Part shown: positions 26,101-38,205 of the stretch, piece after piece
How positions within the stretch are numbered: position 1 is the stretch's first letter
Layout: every line of letters starts with the position of its first letter
Source of the DNA: Apus apus
Taxonomy: Eukaryota > Chordata > Aves > Apodiformes > Apodidae
Direction of reading: 5' to 3'
Assembly: GCF_020740795.1 (NCBI RefSeq)
Contig: NC_067282.1
Span: 129,885,132-129,949,131 of the forward strand
DNA: 64,000 nt
Notes under the pieces: model-generated
Told to the model about the DNA's origin: nothing
Seen by the model: the letters and a program-made list of their open reading frames with translations, nothing else
Databases searched by the model: none
Position numbers and translations under genes: made by a program

Positions 26101-27303
26101 ACCTGCAGCCCGGCCATTATGACTCTGTCTACATGGCAGCACAGACACTCCCTGTTTCACATCCCTGATCCTTCAGGTGTCCAGATAGCCTGGATCTGCT
26201 GGAGCCTGGATTCAGCCTTTGCCTGAATAGCAGGGTGCAAAAAGCACTGATGGGCATTCCCAGGTCCTGCCCTGAAATAAAGGCAAGCTGCAGCCTGGGG
26301 TTTACCTTGTTTAATCATCTACAATGGCACAGACAATGATATTCCTTCCCCCATATGAATTCAAGAGAAGAGAAGAATGAAGCAGCTGGAACATGTCTAA
26401 ATTGGAGCTGTAGCCAGAGCTTTCCTTTTTTTGTCTAACATGGGTATATTCCTCTGCTTGGATGATAGTAATTCAACCATGGGCAGGGAAGCCAAGTGCT
26501 GTACCAGTCAGGGATTCATTTACTGTAAGCAATGCTCACCAGAGACAGAACTTTAGAAAGATCTGTGCCAGTGTCTAACTGTCCTTTCCCAGCTCTGTGT
26601 GAGATTTACGTGATCATATCCCTTAATTAAATATTAAGTAGAAAGGAACCAGTTGTACACATCAGTTTGCAGAAGGAGACCTATTCTAATTAACGCCCAG
26701 AGAGATGTTCTTCCCATTCCCATAGTGAAGACATGCACGTGACTCTTGTTAGAGTTCACAACATTTAAATATGCCAATAGCCTTTGCTTGCCACCTATCC
26801 CAGGAAAAGGATAATAAAAAATAAGGCTCCAGACTGTCAGACAGAAGGAGCAGGCAGAGGGATGTAACAGGACATAGGCACTTCTTGTGCCTCATTCACA
26901 TCTGCTATGGAACATGCTCATGAAGTATTGACTGACAGGTACAAAAACTCAACTGGAACTGGAAAAGAGCTTTGTGTTTTATACCAAACAGCTTTAATGC
27001 TTTCCTGCCTAAAGGAAGCTCAGCCCACACTGAGGGAATGCACTGAGGCTGAGACAAAGCAAAAGCATCCCTCCTGCTCCTCCTTTCTTTCTCCAGCTCA
27101 GATATCAGACTTGGCAGCACAAGGGACAGAACTCCAGTCAAGCTCCAACAAAAAACCCTCTCTGGGTTTTTCTGACTACTCTCTGGGTCTTCAGACTAGT
27201 GCATGGTCTGAAGATGAGGAGAGAAGCTTGCCTGCCTCAGTGGTTGGCAAGTCCTCTTTCTTCTTCCCCAAATTTCTTTCTTTACTCCACCCTTCAGAAA
27301 TAC

Positions 27304-27366
27304 TTTTTTTTTTTTTTTTAAGGGAATAAGGGGGAAAACAAGTTTGTTTGTTTGTTTGTTTGTTTG
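27304..27366 (+). repeat. Poly-T run followed by (TTTG)6
   Basis: About sixteen T residues, a 20-base purine-rich gap, then six GTTT units. Confidence 0.9.
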
Positions 27367-28084
27367 AAAAAGCCCTCCTATTTCCCTCAATTTACAAATA
27401 AAACCAAAGACAGATAAACATGAGCTTGGACACCAAACTTCGTAAGAGATCTCCTTGCTCCCAAACATGCCTCTGGCTAAGCCTAATGTGAAGTCACAGA
27501 CTTCCCCTACATGTACACACACATGCACAATCCTGTTTATAAAAATCCTCTACTCCAGAAGCTCCTGGGGGCAGCAGCAGAAACAGTGACATGAGGACAA
27601 CCACTCTCTTCCCCTTCCTAATATTTTTTTCTGTGTTCCTCCTACTCTTCCCCTGTTCTTTCAAAGACAACCGTGGTGTTGTTGAAAACCGGTGGCTTTG
27701 CTGCTCCCCTCCCAGCTCTCCAGACATGGTTGTGCCCGCTGAGCTGCGCTATCAATCCCCTCTTTCCAGCTGCAAGCCTTGTGACTCAGATCCTCCAGAA
27801 AAACCCTTGGCTCAGCACCGTAAGAAGGAGGGATTAAAACTCACGAAAAATGAGCTCGTACCAGCCCTTTTTTTAAGTCTCTAATGGAAGGTCATACGAG
27901 CTGGTCAGACCCCCTGCCCTCCTGTTCTCCCCCTTTCCACTCCTCTGATCCTCCTGTTATTCTTGGCTGCAATCTGCTGGGCGTCCCAGCCGGGGCACTT
28001 GGATGGGGAGAGGATATCCCATTCAAAAGCCCAATTCCCAGCATGGCCTTCTCCTGCTGGAAGCTGTTGAAGCTGTTATAAAAT

Positions 28085-28111
28085 TTCTTTCTTTTTTTTT
28101 TTTTTTTCTTT
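28085..28111 (+). repeat. Poly-T/pyrimidine tract
   Basis: TTTCTTTC followed by about seventeen T residues. Confidence 0.85.
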
Positions 28112-31019
28112 GCTTGGTACAGTTTGCCTGACCTACATATTCCAGCGTGGTGTGACTTACGCTCTATCGCTGACCTACATTTTCAAACTGAAAAATAAAA
28201 ACTCCAGGACAACATGATAGTAGATGTGCATGGGAAGCAGGAACCCAGCCCTGTGGGGAGATCTCCAAGCAGATGCCCAAAAGTAAGGCTGATTAAGCAG
28301 CTTCTTTTTATTCCACTCCATCCCTTCACTCCAGCTGTTTCTACTTAAGAACCAAAACAAAACATAGATCTCCTGCTAATTCAATTTCAGATTGGGAGAG
28401 ATTTTGAACAAATCACTCGAGCTGCTCTGCACTGTTCCCCTTTACCCATAGCCCACCTTAAAGGGGAGGCCCAGCACCCCCAAAGGGATTTGAGCCTCTG
28501 GCAATTAGGTGCCTGGCCAGTTCCAGGATCTGAATCCGTGTGAGGTGGCAGAGCCACCTAAAAAGCATCACTGCCTGCTGAGCAAATTCCTCCAGCCCCA
28601 TGGGTGGTGGGGATGGCAGCAGACAGAGGTGGTGTAGACTGAGGCAAATGCTTCTGAGGGGGCACCTGGAGCAACGTGCCCTGGGCTGGAGGGGATGGAC
28701 AGAGGGGTAGAAAGAAGGGGGCTGAAGGAGGACAGCTGGAGGAGCACAGCCCTGTCCTCAGCCCAACACTGACCTCTGAGGTCACCTCCCTTGCTCTCCC
28801 AGCTCCTCCCCTCCTGGAGGGCCACTGATAGAAGGGTCTCCCCAGCCCATCTCCATCTCTCAGTGTCAGCTCCATCTCTCTGCCGTCCTTCGCACACTTT
28901 TTCTTGACAAATCAGGTTTAACATAGCTAAGACCAAATGTGTTTTCCTTCTTCCAAAATCCTCCTGTCTTTACTCACCACTCTCCGTCTGCTCTCCATTG
29001 CAGCTGACCATCTTAACCCTCTCTCTGTCACGCAAACTCATCACCTGGGAGCCAACAGATTCCTCTTCCTTGCCTTTCCTCCACTTGTCAAGAGTTTTTT
29101 CCATAGCACATACAAAATCCAGCCTTGTCCTTGTTGTTGCATCAACAGAAATGTCCCAGCCATTATCTTCTGTGCCAGCATGAAGAACACACCGCTCCCT
29201 TCAGGATCACTAACACATTTGGTCCCTTGTCTTTAGATCTGAGAGAATATAACCCTCCACGGGCTCCTCATTGACCACTGCAGCAGCTTTACATCTTTTG
29301 TCGCTCCTGGCAAAGCTCACTGTTTATGTAGCAGAGCTTAAAAGACAAACTCAGACCATTAAAGAACAGGGCTCAGACAGAACTAAACCATTAAATGATA
29401 AGCATAGGTCAGCCCTTAGCACATAAAAATTACCAGGCACTATGAAACAACCCGATATACTGAATGAGACAGTCTCATTCCCAGAAGAAATTTTACTTTC
29501 TCAAAATCAGGAATGAAGAGAAAAGCAGCCCATGCATCTATCCATTGCAGCCTCCTCTCTTTTTACATGTGAGGAAATCCTGCCATGCAACATAAAAATT
29601 CAGCTCCTGTGACTTCAAAGCTCTTTGGTGCTTTTTAAAGTTATGGACTCAGTGGTGGCCAGGTAAATGGTGATGCCCAAACCACCATTAACTGCTGACA
29701 ACCATCGGGTAACTCCAGAGTGGCATGTGGAGCACTCTTGCTTCAGCTGTGGTGGCCTCATGGAGCGTGAAGCCATCAGTACTCCCAACAATGATGGGTG
29801 GCTGGGCTGCTTTCCCTTTGGTGGGACTTCTAGCAGCAATCAGCAGTGGCCAAAAGCTGCTCTCTTCCAAGTCCATGAAAACAGCCTCTAAACTTCAGTG
29901 GGAAAGAGTTATGGTATATTTTCTTTTTCAAAAATCCTCACAGCAATAAAATACTACATCCATGTATAACATGCCTCTAGTGAACAATATGCACTTATCT
30001 TAGCAGATATACGATATTATTCACCACTGCTATTATTGTACTTGCTGCTGGCTGTTAAAGTGTAGCCCCTGGAATTCAAACGATGTTTTAGCTTTGCTAC
30101 ATAACACATGAAACATCTAAAGCCTGCAAAGCCAGGGAGCTGGAGGCACAGACCCCTCTGAACTACAGCAGAGTGCCTAACTCTCAAAAAACCTTGCTGG
30201 CAATCATCGTTGCAATACCAGTTTCAGGCAGAGGGGTCTTGTTCTAGATCACTTGCCACTACAGATTTCTAACAGTAATTAAAGTATAGTTGGAATATCT
30301 GCTTAAGTATTTTAATGTATTGTTATTAATTCTTTGCTAGTCGAGTTACATGGTCAGAAGGTCAGCAGATGCAAAGTGTTCAACTCAATGGACTTCCACA
30401 CAGGAAAGATGATTTCTTCTGGCTGAACATATGTACCTTGGGCTGTGTAACACACTCTCCTATATTCTTTAAAGTTGTTTCTAACCAGCAATGTGCTACA
30501 GTAGTTGTGTCACTTGGTATGATACTAAATACAATTCTAGCCTGAAGATGGCTGGTACTGAGAAGTTAGCTTTCTTTTCAGACTTTGAAATGGTTTTCCT
30601 TCTTTCTGCAAAGTATCAAATCATAGATGTTTTACCACTGAGTCATGTAAAGGCTTTTCATCATCATGTATCCCTAATGGATGATATGGCAATTAGTGCT
30701 AAGAGCAAGAATATGCAGGGACTCCCCATTGCTTTGTAGACCCTGGCCATGAGTCCCCACTGCACCGCTCCAGCCAGGCTGGATGGTGTGAGCCTACAGG
30801 CTTCAGGGAAGTAGAACTGTCTTTGGATAGGCTCTCTCAAGTGATCCCAGCAGGGAGGAAGCAACCTCTAGGCTTTCTGCTGAAGAAGAGGCTCTCAAAT
30901 GCCCCTGGCTCCAGTGGGAGTCACGACTGCATAGCCTCCGGCAGGAGTCACTACTGCATATTCTCTTGCAGGACACTGCTTACTGTTTGGGCCCCAAAGC
31001 AATCCAGGACATTAGCAGT

Positions 31020-31940
31020 TGTGCTGGTTTGGTTCTAGAATGGTTTTGGTAGCAGGGAAGGGGCCCCAGGGGTGGTTTCTGTAAGCTACTAAAAGCTGCC
31101 CCAGCTCAGATGACCTAGGCCGGGCCATTAGAGACAATGGGTGCGCCTCTGCTTTTAACATAGGAAAGAACTGATGTAAGGCCCGAAAACAGAGAGAACA
31201 GAGGCAGAAGAGCTGAGCTGAAGGGTCAAGAGCAGTGCCAGAGTTTTGACCCCCAGGGTTGGTGAGGAAGAAGGGGAAGAAGGTGCCCGACCAGAGAATT
31301 CCCCTGCAGCCTATGGCAGGATGGCGGGCTGTCCCCCTGTGCCTCGTGGAGGAGAGAAACAGTGGAGAGCGTTGCCTGAAGGTGTCAGGAGGGGCAAACG
31401 TGGAGCTGCAGCTGTGGAAGACCAGGGGAGGTGGCTGTTCCCGAAGCAGCCCCTGACTCTGTGGGAAGCCCAGGCTGGAGAAGGACTCATGAAGGAGAGG
31501 TTGGTGGAGGACTCTCTGCCATGGGAGGGACCCCATGGGGAAGCAGGGCAGGACTGTAAGGAATCCTTCTTTCTGAGGAGGAAGGAGCAGCAGGAACCAC
31601 CAGCCTGTGACCTGACTCTAAACCCCATCCCCTGTCCCCCTGTGCCGCTGCGGGGAAGGAGGGAGAGAAACCGGGAACAAAGGGATTTGGGCCCGGGAAG
31701 AAGGGAGGGGTGGGGTAACATATGCAAGCCCTGCTCTGTGTGTGCCTGTGTCCTCTGTTATTATTTTCTCCCCAAGTTGTCTGTTTTGCCCCAAACTGTA
31801 AATGGTGAGTGAAACCTTCCTTGTCCTTGTCCTGACCCATGAGCTCCTCACTGGCCTCTGTTCTCCTCACAGTATGTGTGTGTGTGGGGGTGAGTGAGCA
31901 GCTGGTTCGCTGTTGTTGGGTCAAGCCTGAACCACCACAT
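31020..31940 (+). mobile_element. Solo LTR of an avian ERVL-type endogenous retrovirus
   Basis: A 920-base unit begins TGTGCTGGTTTGG and ends GAACCACCACA, the TG...CA form of an LTR. Internal landmarks of the avian ERVL LTR follow in order: GGGGCCCCAGGGGTGG, TTCCCCTGCAGCCTATGG, repeated TGGGAAGCCCAGGCTGGAG-type segments, GGAAGGAGCAGCAG, CCCGGGAAGAAGGGAGGGG, then TCTGTTTTGCCCC before GGTGAGTGA. No internal retroviral gene, primer-binding site or second LTR is next to it, so it looks like a solo LTR from LTR-LTR recombination. Flanking 5-base sequences (gcagt and tctgt) do not match, so no target-site duplication is evident. Internal open frames up to 188 codons are not genes. Confidence 0.8.
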
Positions 31941-33114
31941 CTGTATTTAAAGATGCAATGGTCTCTTCAAAGCCAGGTGGATAACCCACATACTCCAACT
32001 GACATATCTGTAGGAAAGCCTTGCAAGGTTGGGCCTTGATGTGATGGAGCTCCAGACTCTCTGAGCTGAATCCCATGGGATGCGCGGCAGGTGCCTGTCC
32101 TCAGGGACTGATCTCAGCAAAGCCTGGCAGTGCTTCCCCCCTCCTTCCCATCCCCCAAATCCCAAAGAGGCAGAGGGAAGGCCTTGCCAAATAACAAGCC
32201 CAGAGCCTTTTGTACCAATTCCTAGTGCTCACCCGGTGGGAGCTGGGGGAGGAAGAAGGCTGCTGTATGCTGTTTGCTGTGCAGAAGGGAGAGAAAAGCC
32301 AGCTGCTGCTGCTTTGCTGCTGTGCTGCAGAAGTTGACTTCCTAGAGAAGCCTCATGGGCTTACAGAGAAATGACGTGTTTCTTCAGGAGCAATTCCTAA
32401 ACAAGCAGCAAATTTACTGCAGCCTTACTACTAAAGCCATGTGATTTCAAAAGCCCCCATTCATTTCTCAGAGGTGAATTGCTTTTTATCTTGACTAATC
32501 TTGGGTTTACACTGAGGGTTCATGCAGGCCTCTGGAGATGCAAGTAATTTCTGCTCAAATGCATATTCATATCCAAGTTTCTAACGCACAACCTGGGACC
32601 AAGTCCTGTCTTGTGTAGGAGGACAGGAGATGAGGACATCCAGAAGTGGTTCAGCATCGCTGATGAGGAAGCAGTTAACTATGAGAAGGATCTGGAGCTG
32701 GCACAGGGCACAGGGCATGCAGGTTGGCTCTCCAGCTAGCTGTGTGCTGCCACAGGCTTGCCTGCTCTGTTTAGCATAGGGTGGACAGGGTCCAAGCACA
32801 GATCCCTGCCTGCCTGGGCCATGGCTGTGCCTCCAAAGCACTCTGGCACTTGCAGCAGCCTTAGGCAACCTCTCCTGGGCCAGGGAAGGGGGAGGTTTTG
32901 CATGGCCAAGCAGAGGAGCCTGTCCTTGGGCAGTGACCAGAAGTGGAAAGGGCTCAACCCCAGGCGATACCCTGAGTGCATGAAGGGCACCACTGGGAGG
33001 AACTCCAGGCACCAAAGTCACAGCCAACCAGCAGATCAAGGGAGAGCCAGGGCTGGGCAAAGCCGTATGTGCAGGGATGTAGAAATCTGAGTTTCTAAAA
33101 ACAGCTTTGAAATA

Positions 33115-33252
33115 CCTTAAAATATAAAAAAAACGCCAACACAACACACACACACAAAAGCCCAAAAAAACCAAAACAAAAAAACCCCAAACCAACCAAA
33201 CCATAAAACCCCAAACCAAACAACATAAAGAACAAAAAAAACCCCACACCAC
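33115..33252. repeat. A-rich/AC-rich low-complexity tract
   Basis: About 135 bases made almost only of A and C, with AAAACC, CCAAACC and a short (CA)n. It accounts for the long opposite-strand open frame of V, W, F and G codons that ends in it. Confidence 0.9.
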
Positions 33253-36200
33253 AACTTATTGAATTGGGATATTGAATTACCTATCATTTCACCCCTGCCC
33301 TATCTGGTCTCAAACTGTAGGCAGAAAGGAGATCACTTTTCGTATGGGTGTTGAGGGATGGATTTCAGAGCCTAACACAAGTGACTTGGTTTGGAAATAC
33401 TGACTGAGCATGCTCACTTATACTGTGACTGTCAAGCAGTCACCTCAAAGGAAGAGAAAGGAATTCTCCTGCAGCAAAAAAAGCTGTGTCATGGCAATAG
33501 TTGATTTTCCCTCCTCCCGGGCATATTTCTAAAGGGAAATTGGTGAGGGCTGGGACTTTTCTATGCATTCTGTCCTTACATTACACCAACCAGGCAGGTC
33601 TCCTGCTGAGACACGCTCCTCTGCCATTCATTTCCTGTACCAGCTACATAAATCCATGCAAGCGTTTAATGGGGACTTTCCTGGTGAGTATTTTGTGGTG
33701 CCACGACTTAGCAGGGCAAGGAGGCTTTCTTTCCTGCTTTCTCCTCAAAATGTGCCCCATATTAAGAGACAATGAGCAGCATCATCCCTAAAACACCATC
33801 CCCAGTCAATCATATGTGCAATGAGAGGGCATGGTGGGGCTGAAGACAGCTAAAGGCTAAAAGGAGACTAAACCAGAGGCTGAAGGGAAATACCTTCATG
33901 GTGGGGCCACCACCCTCTTATCATAAAGAGCATGTGCCACCCCAAGAAGGGATAAAGGCAAGGGTTGAGCCACTTGACAAAATCCTTCCCTAAATAAAAA
34001 CCTGAAACAAGGAAAGCCATGGCTATACCAAGCCTATGTGAGTTGCAAACATCCAGGGAGCAGGCAATGAAAGAAGAGAAGGACACAGAAACCCCAGCAG
34101 TGGTCTGCAGGGATTTAGTTGAGCTCAGATCCAGCTGTCCCAGGGGCACAGCGCAGTGTGAATACAGCTTTATGGCTTCCATACCCCAAACACAGCCAGG
34201 CTAGTGCAACAGGCGCACGGGCATGAAGACAGATGCCACAGACAGGACTTGGCTCCCCTAATCCACTGCTACCCCTTGGGCCAGCTGAGCAAGCAGCACC
34301 TGGTCTCATCACCCTCCTCTCCCCTGACCCACTTCTGCCCAGCTTCCATCCCGCTGCCACCATGGTGTGGCACCACCCAGCCAGACCCTGGAGACTGAGG
34401 AGGGCATAAAGTAGGAGAAAATGAGGGAGAATGAATACATGGGAGAAAAGGCCTGGTTGTGTGGTGGCAAACCTGGAAATTTGTAATGGTGCTAACCAGA
34501 AGCATGGATGACCTGTTTCAAGATAATCAAAACCCGATGACAAATTTTGCCTCTCAGGGATTAATTCCCTCCTTTGGCTCTTTATTTGGAAACCTCAGCA
34601 GCTTTGACCATGGTGTTTGTGAAGACCAAGTCAGGGAAGATCCCAACCAGACAGGAGGGTTTTAAGAGGAGCTGAAGAGTAACACACAATCAATGACAGG
34701 GAAACAGAGACACCGAATATCTTTGCTCAAAAACTAGGATCACAACAAGAACAAACCCCCTCTTAGTTCTGACTACAGGGTTGAACTTCTGTGTTGTGAC
34801 ACCCAAATAAGAGTCAACTAAGGAAGGAAGGATGCTGTGAATCTGCTTTCTTTGCTTGATCCCAGATCTGTGCCCCCACAAACTGCAGTGTTGATTCCCC
34901 AGCACCTCTCGAGAAGTCCCAAGTCTGGAAGTTTCCTGTGGGAAACCAAGACACCTCCAAGGGCTGTGCCAGCCAACTGCTACAGACGTGAGCTGATCAC
35001 CTTGTGGGATGGCCACAGCACTAATAATAGCAATAACCAGAATAGCCTAATATCACAGCAAGTGCAAACAGGACCTTATATGGTTAAGGATCTCCAGCTG
35101 CTTCAAGCTTCCTGGCTAGGACTACCAAAAAGAGCCTAAGTGAGTTGGACAGCCATATTGTACTGGGTCAGGGACTACCTAAGCCCTGATTTCCCCAGCT
35201 CAAACTCCCCTTATGCACAAGGCTTAATATTGCAAATGACCACCCACCTATAAAGGTCTGGAATTAGCCCACCAGTGAGATCTGGACAGAGTTTAGGACC
35301 TAGGCCAGGGCTGGGTATCTGTATCCTTGGCACATCATCTTGTCCAGCAAAATGGCCACTGATGGTCTGGGAGGAAAACTAGAAAGACAGAGACAAGAGC
35401 AGTTTTTGACCAACAGTGCCACATCGAGCCCAAACTCTTAAGATAGAGTAAATGCAGAATAGCATGGAGATTAATCTTCCACAATTTTATACAGAAGACC
35501 AGCTGAGGATCCCTTTGAGAGAGATAAGAAGAATTCAGTTTAGAAACCCTGGATTTTCCAAGGAGCCTCAGGGGAACTCCAGGTTTTTATCCAATTCTGA
35601 TGGTTTTGCCACAAATAGCAGGGACTGTTTGGGTGTCAGGTGCCCCACACCAGAAATAAAGTGAGCTTCTTCAAAGTTAGAGGGTTAGGGATCAGGAATC
35701 TAAATCTGTTTCTTGATCCTCTAACAGCAAGTGACCCACATTTCTCTTAAGTGCTGAGCAGCCGTGGCTCACACTGCAGTGCCAAGACAGAGTGCTATGC
35801 AGTCTGCCAGGAAATGAAGTGAGCCACAAACCTGGAAGCCCAAATGACCCATTTTTTTATAAACCATGGTTTCCTGACCTGGTTGTTCATGACTGCATCT
35901 TAAAAAAATCCAGGCTGGAAAATTTACCATGAGAATGTGAATAGAGAGGGTTCAGGCTTGTTTCCCTCCTCCCCCCCCCCCAGCCCGATGACGAATGAAA
36001 AGCTTTCAGAACACCAAGGGAAAGGACCAAAAACCAGCTATGACATGTGATGCTGCAGTCACATTGCACAAAACTGATGCATAGCAGTAACCCACAGTCC
36101 TCCTTTATAGGTTGGGAGGGAGCAGGTGGCAAATGAGCCAATGTTTTGAGGCTGTAAAGGCTCTCAAGAAGAGCAACAGTCATGAGGCTCCAAGAATGCC

Positions 36201-36360
36201 AGCAGGCTCAAGCCTTGATTCAGCACAGCACCAAGAGGGTGAGGTCTCTTGCCTGAAGGTTAGACAAGCATAAGATGTTTAAGATCCCCAAGATAAGTAA
36301 ACCTGACATTGCCTTGTTTTGACTGGAAAGAAGCCTCCAGCATTAGAAGCAGAAGTGGTT

Positions 36361-36376
36361 AAAAAAAAAAAAAAAA
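36361..36376 (+). repeat. Poly-A run
   Basis: About sixteen consecutive A residues, not preceded by any recognisable retrogene. Confidence 0.85.
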
Positions 36377-36995
36377 TCTATTTTCTTCTTCCACCTCCAC
36401 CCCCATCCTGTAATCTGTACAAATTTCAGGAGCCACATCTAAATTTTCAGTACTTTGGTACACTGCAAAATAACACATCAAGGCTAGCAAATAAACTGAA
36501 CTAATGAGAAATGAAATAAAGACTTGTTTAAAATCAAATAAGGGAGAAATTATAATGCAATTTCTGGGAGGATCAAAGGAGTATTTATGTCATACCTAGG
36601 ACTAAAAATGTGCACTTGGAAGCCTTTTGGGAAGCCCTTGTTAGTCAATCTTGGCTGGTTTGACTCATGTTTTTCCAGATATGCCCTTGAACAGATAGCA
36701 TGCTGTTTTATCAGTCAACACAGAAGTAAAATGTGCCTTTACAGAAACACTGCTGACCACACAAAGAATCAACTGGAAATGTTCACTTGCACCAGGGTTG
36801 GTGCTTGACCAACTCAACTACAGACTTCTCAAAAGTCTCCCTCAATACTCAGGGCCTCTCAAGTACTTCAGTCTGCCATGTCCAGCTGTGGGGAAGGAGG
36901 GAGGAGAGGACCAGCTGATATAACAGATCATGCTGTGGAGAGACAACTAAAATACAGAAAGGAGAAAGGGGGTGTGCAAAGAGGAAGGAGCCCCC

Positions 36996-38205
36996 AGAAC
37001 CACAGACTGGCTGAGGCTGGAAGGGAGTTCTGGAAGGCACCTGGTCCAACTACCCTGCTCAAGCAGGGCCACCTAGAGGTGGCTGCCCAAGACCGTGCCC
37101 AGATGGCTTTTTAATGTCTCTAAGGAGGGAGACTCCACAACCCTTGTGGGCAACCTGTGCCAAGGCTCAGCCACTCCCAGAGTGTAACAGTTTCCTTATG
37201 TTCAGGTGGACCCTCTGGTGTGCAGGTTGTGCTCACTGCCACTGGTCCATGATGGAGCCTGGCTCCTCTTTGTGCCCTCCTTTCAGCTGTTAATATACAT
37301 TGCTAAGATACCCCCTGAGCCTTCTCAGGCTAAGCTGTCCCAGCTCTCTCAGCCTTTCCTTACAGGAGAAATGCTCCAGTCCCTCTACCATTTTACTGAT
37401 CCTTTGCTGGACTCTCTCCATCATGTCCATGTCTGGTACTGGGGAGGCCAGAACTATACACAGCACTCCAGATGTGGCCTTACCAGGGCTGAATAAAGGG
37501 AAAGCATCACCTCCTTCAACCTACTGGTAGTACTCCACCTAATGCAGGCCAGGATACCATTGGTGTTCTTAGCTGCCAAGGCACATTGTTGGCTCATGTT
37601 CAACTTGTTGTCTACCAGGACCCCCAGGTTCTTTTCTACAAAGCTGCTTTTCAGCTGTGCAGCCCCCAGCATATAATGGTGCATGAGGCTGTTCATTGCC
37701 AGGTGCAGGACTTTGCACTTCCCCTTTTTGAACTTCATGAGGTTCCTGCCAGCTCATTCTCCAGCCTGTCCAGGTCTCTCTGGATGGCAGCACAACCCTC
37801 TGGCATTATCTGCTATTCATACCCATTTGGTGTAATCTGCAAACCTGCTGAGGGTACAGCGTGCCCCACCATCCTGATCATTAACTATGCTGAGCAGTAT
37901 TTGGCCCAGTACTGACTCCTGGGTTACTCCACTAGTTACTGGCCTCTAACTAGACTTCTTGTGACTTAGCACCATTCTATGGGCCTAGCGATTCAGCCAG
38001 TTTTCAGTCCATCTCACTGTCTGCTCATCCAGCCCATACATCAACAGGATGAGGATCTCATGGAAGGCAGTGTCAAAAGCCTTCTTGAAGTCAAGGTAGA
38101 CAACATCCAGTGCAAAGACAGGAACATACCTGCAGGTAGCAGCAAACACCTCTGTTGTGGTGCAGTGTCTCAGCCACTGTCCAGCACATCCCTTCACCAG
38201 ATGCA
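36996..38205 (-). mobile_element. CR1 LINE fragment, 1.2 kb, older subfamily
   Basis: Minus-strand reading contains DVVYLDFKKAFDTAFHE (reverse-transcriptase motif with the first catalytic Asp) near 38090 and [15 protein letters not shown] and NMSQQCALAAKNTNGILACI downstream, so it covers the RT catalytic domain to the 3' end at about 36996. Many stops and frameshifts show an old copy. The 3' region differs from the copies at 11.3 and 19.5 kb, suggesting another subfamily. Confidence 0.9.

Larger units (their letters stand above)
20106..31019. other. Long intergenic stretch, no supported gene
   Basis: Nearly 11 kb almost free of young CR1, with only T/TTTG tracts at 27.3 and 28.1 kb. An A/G-rich patch at about 25.6-26.0 kb opens a 130-codon basic frame with no family match. 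A segment at about 28.49-28.54 kb may be an old repeat (AATTAGGTGCCTGGCC). Confidence 0.55.
31941..36995. other. Intergenic, no supported gene
   Basis: Unique sequence apart from the A/C-rich tract at 33.1 kb, a C-run near 35.97 kb and a poly-A at 36.36 kb. The 223-codon minus frame at 32581-33252 begins inside the A/C-rich tract and is not credible as a gene. Confidence 0.55.

Noticed and set aside
31246..31812. 188-codon frame and opposite-strand frames
   Set aside because: All lie within the solo LTR, whose GC-rich body opens frames by chance.
32581..33252. 223-codon minus-strand frame beginning V-W-G-F-F
   Set aside because: Its first third is the translation of an A/C-rich low-complexity tract, and the rest matches no family.
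36361..36376. Poly-A run as the tail of a processed pseudogene
   Set aside because: The sequence before it shows no similarity to any coding sequence I recognise and no polyadenylation signal at the right distance.
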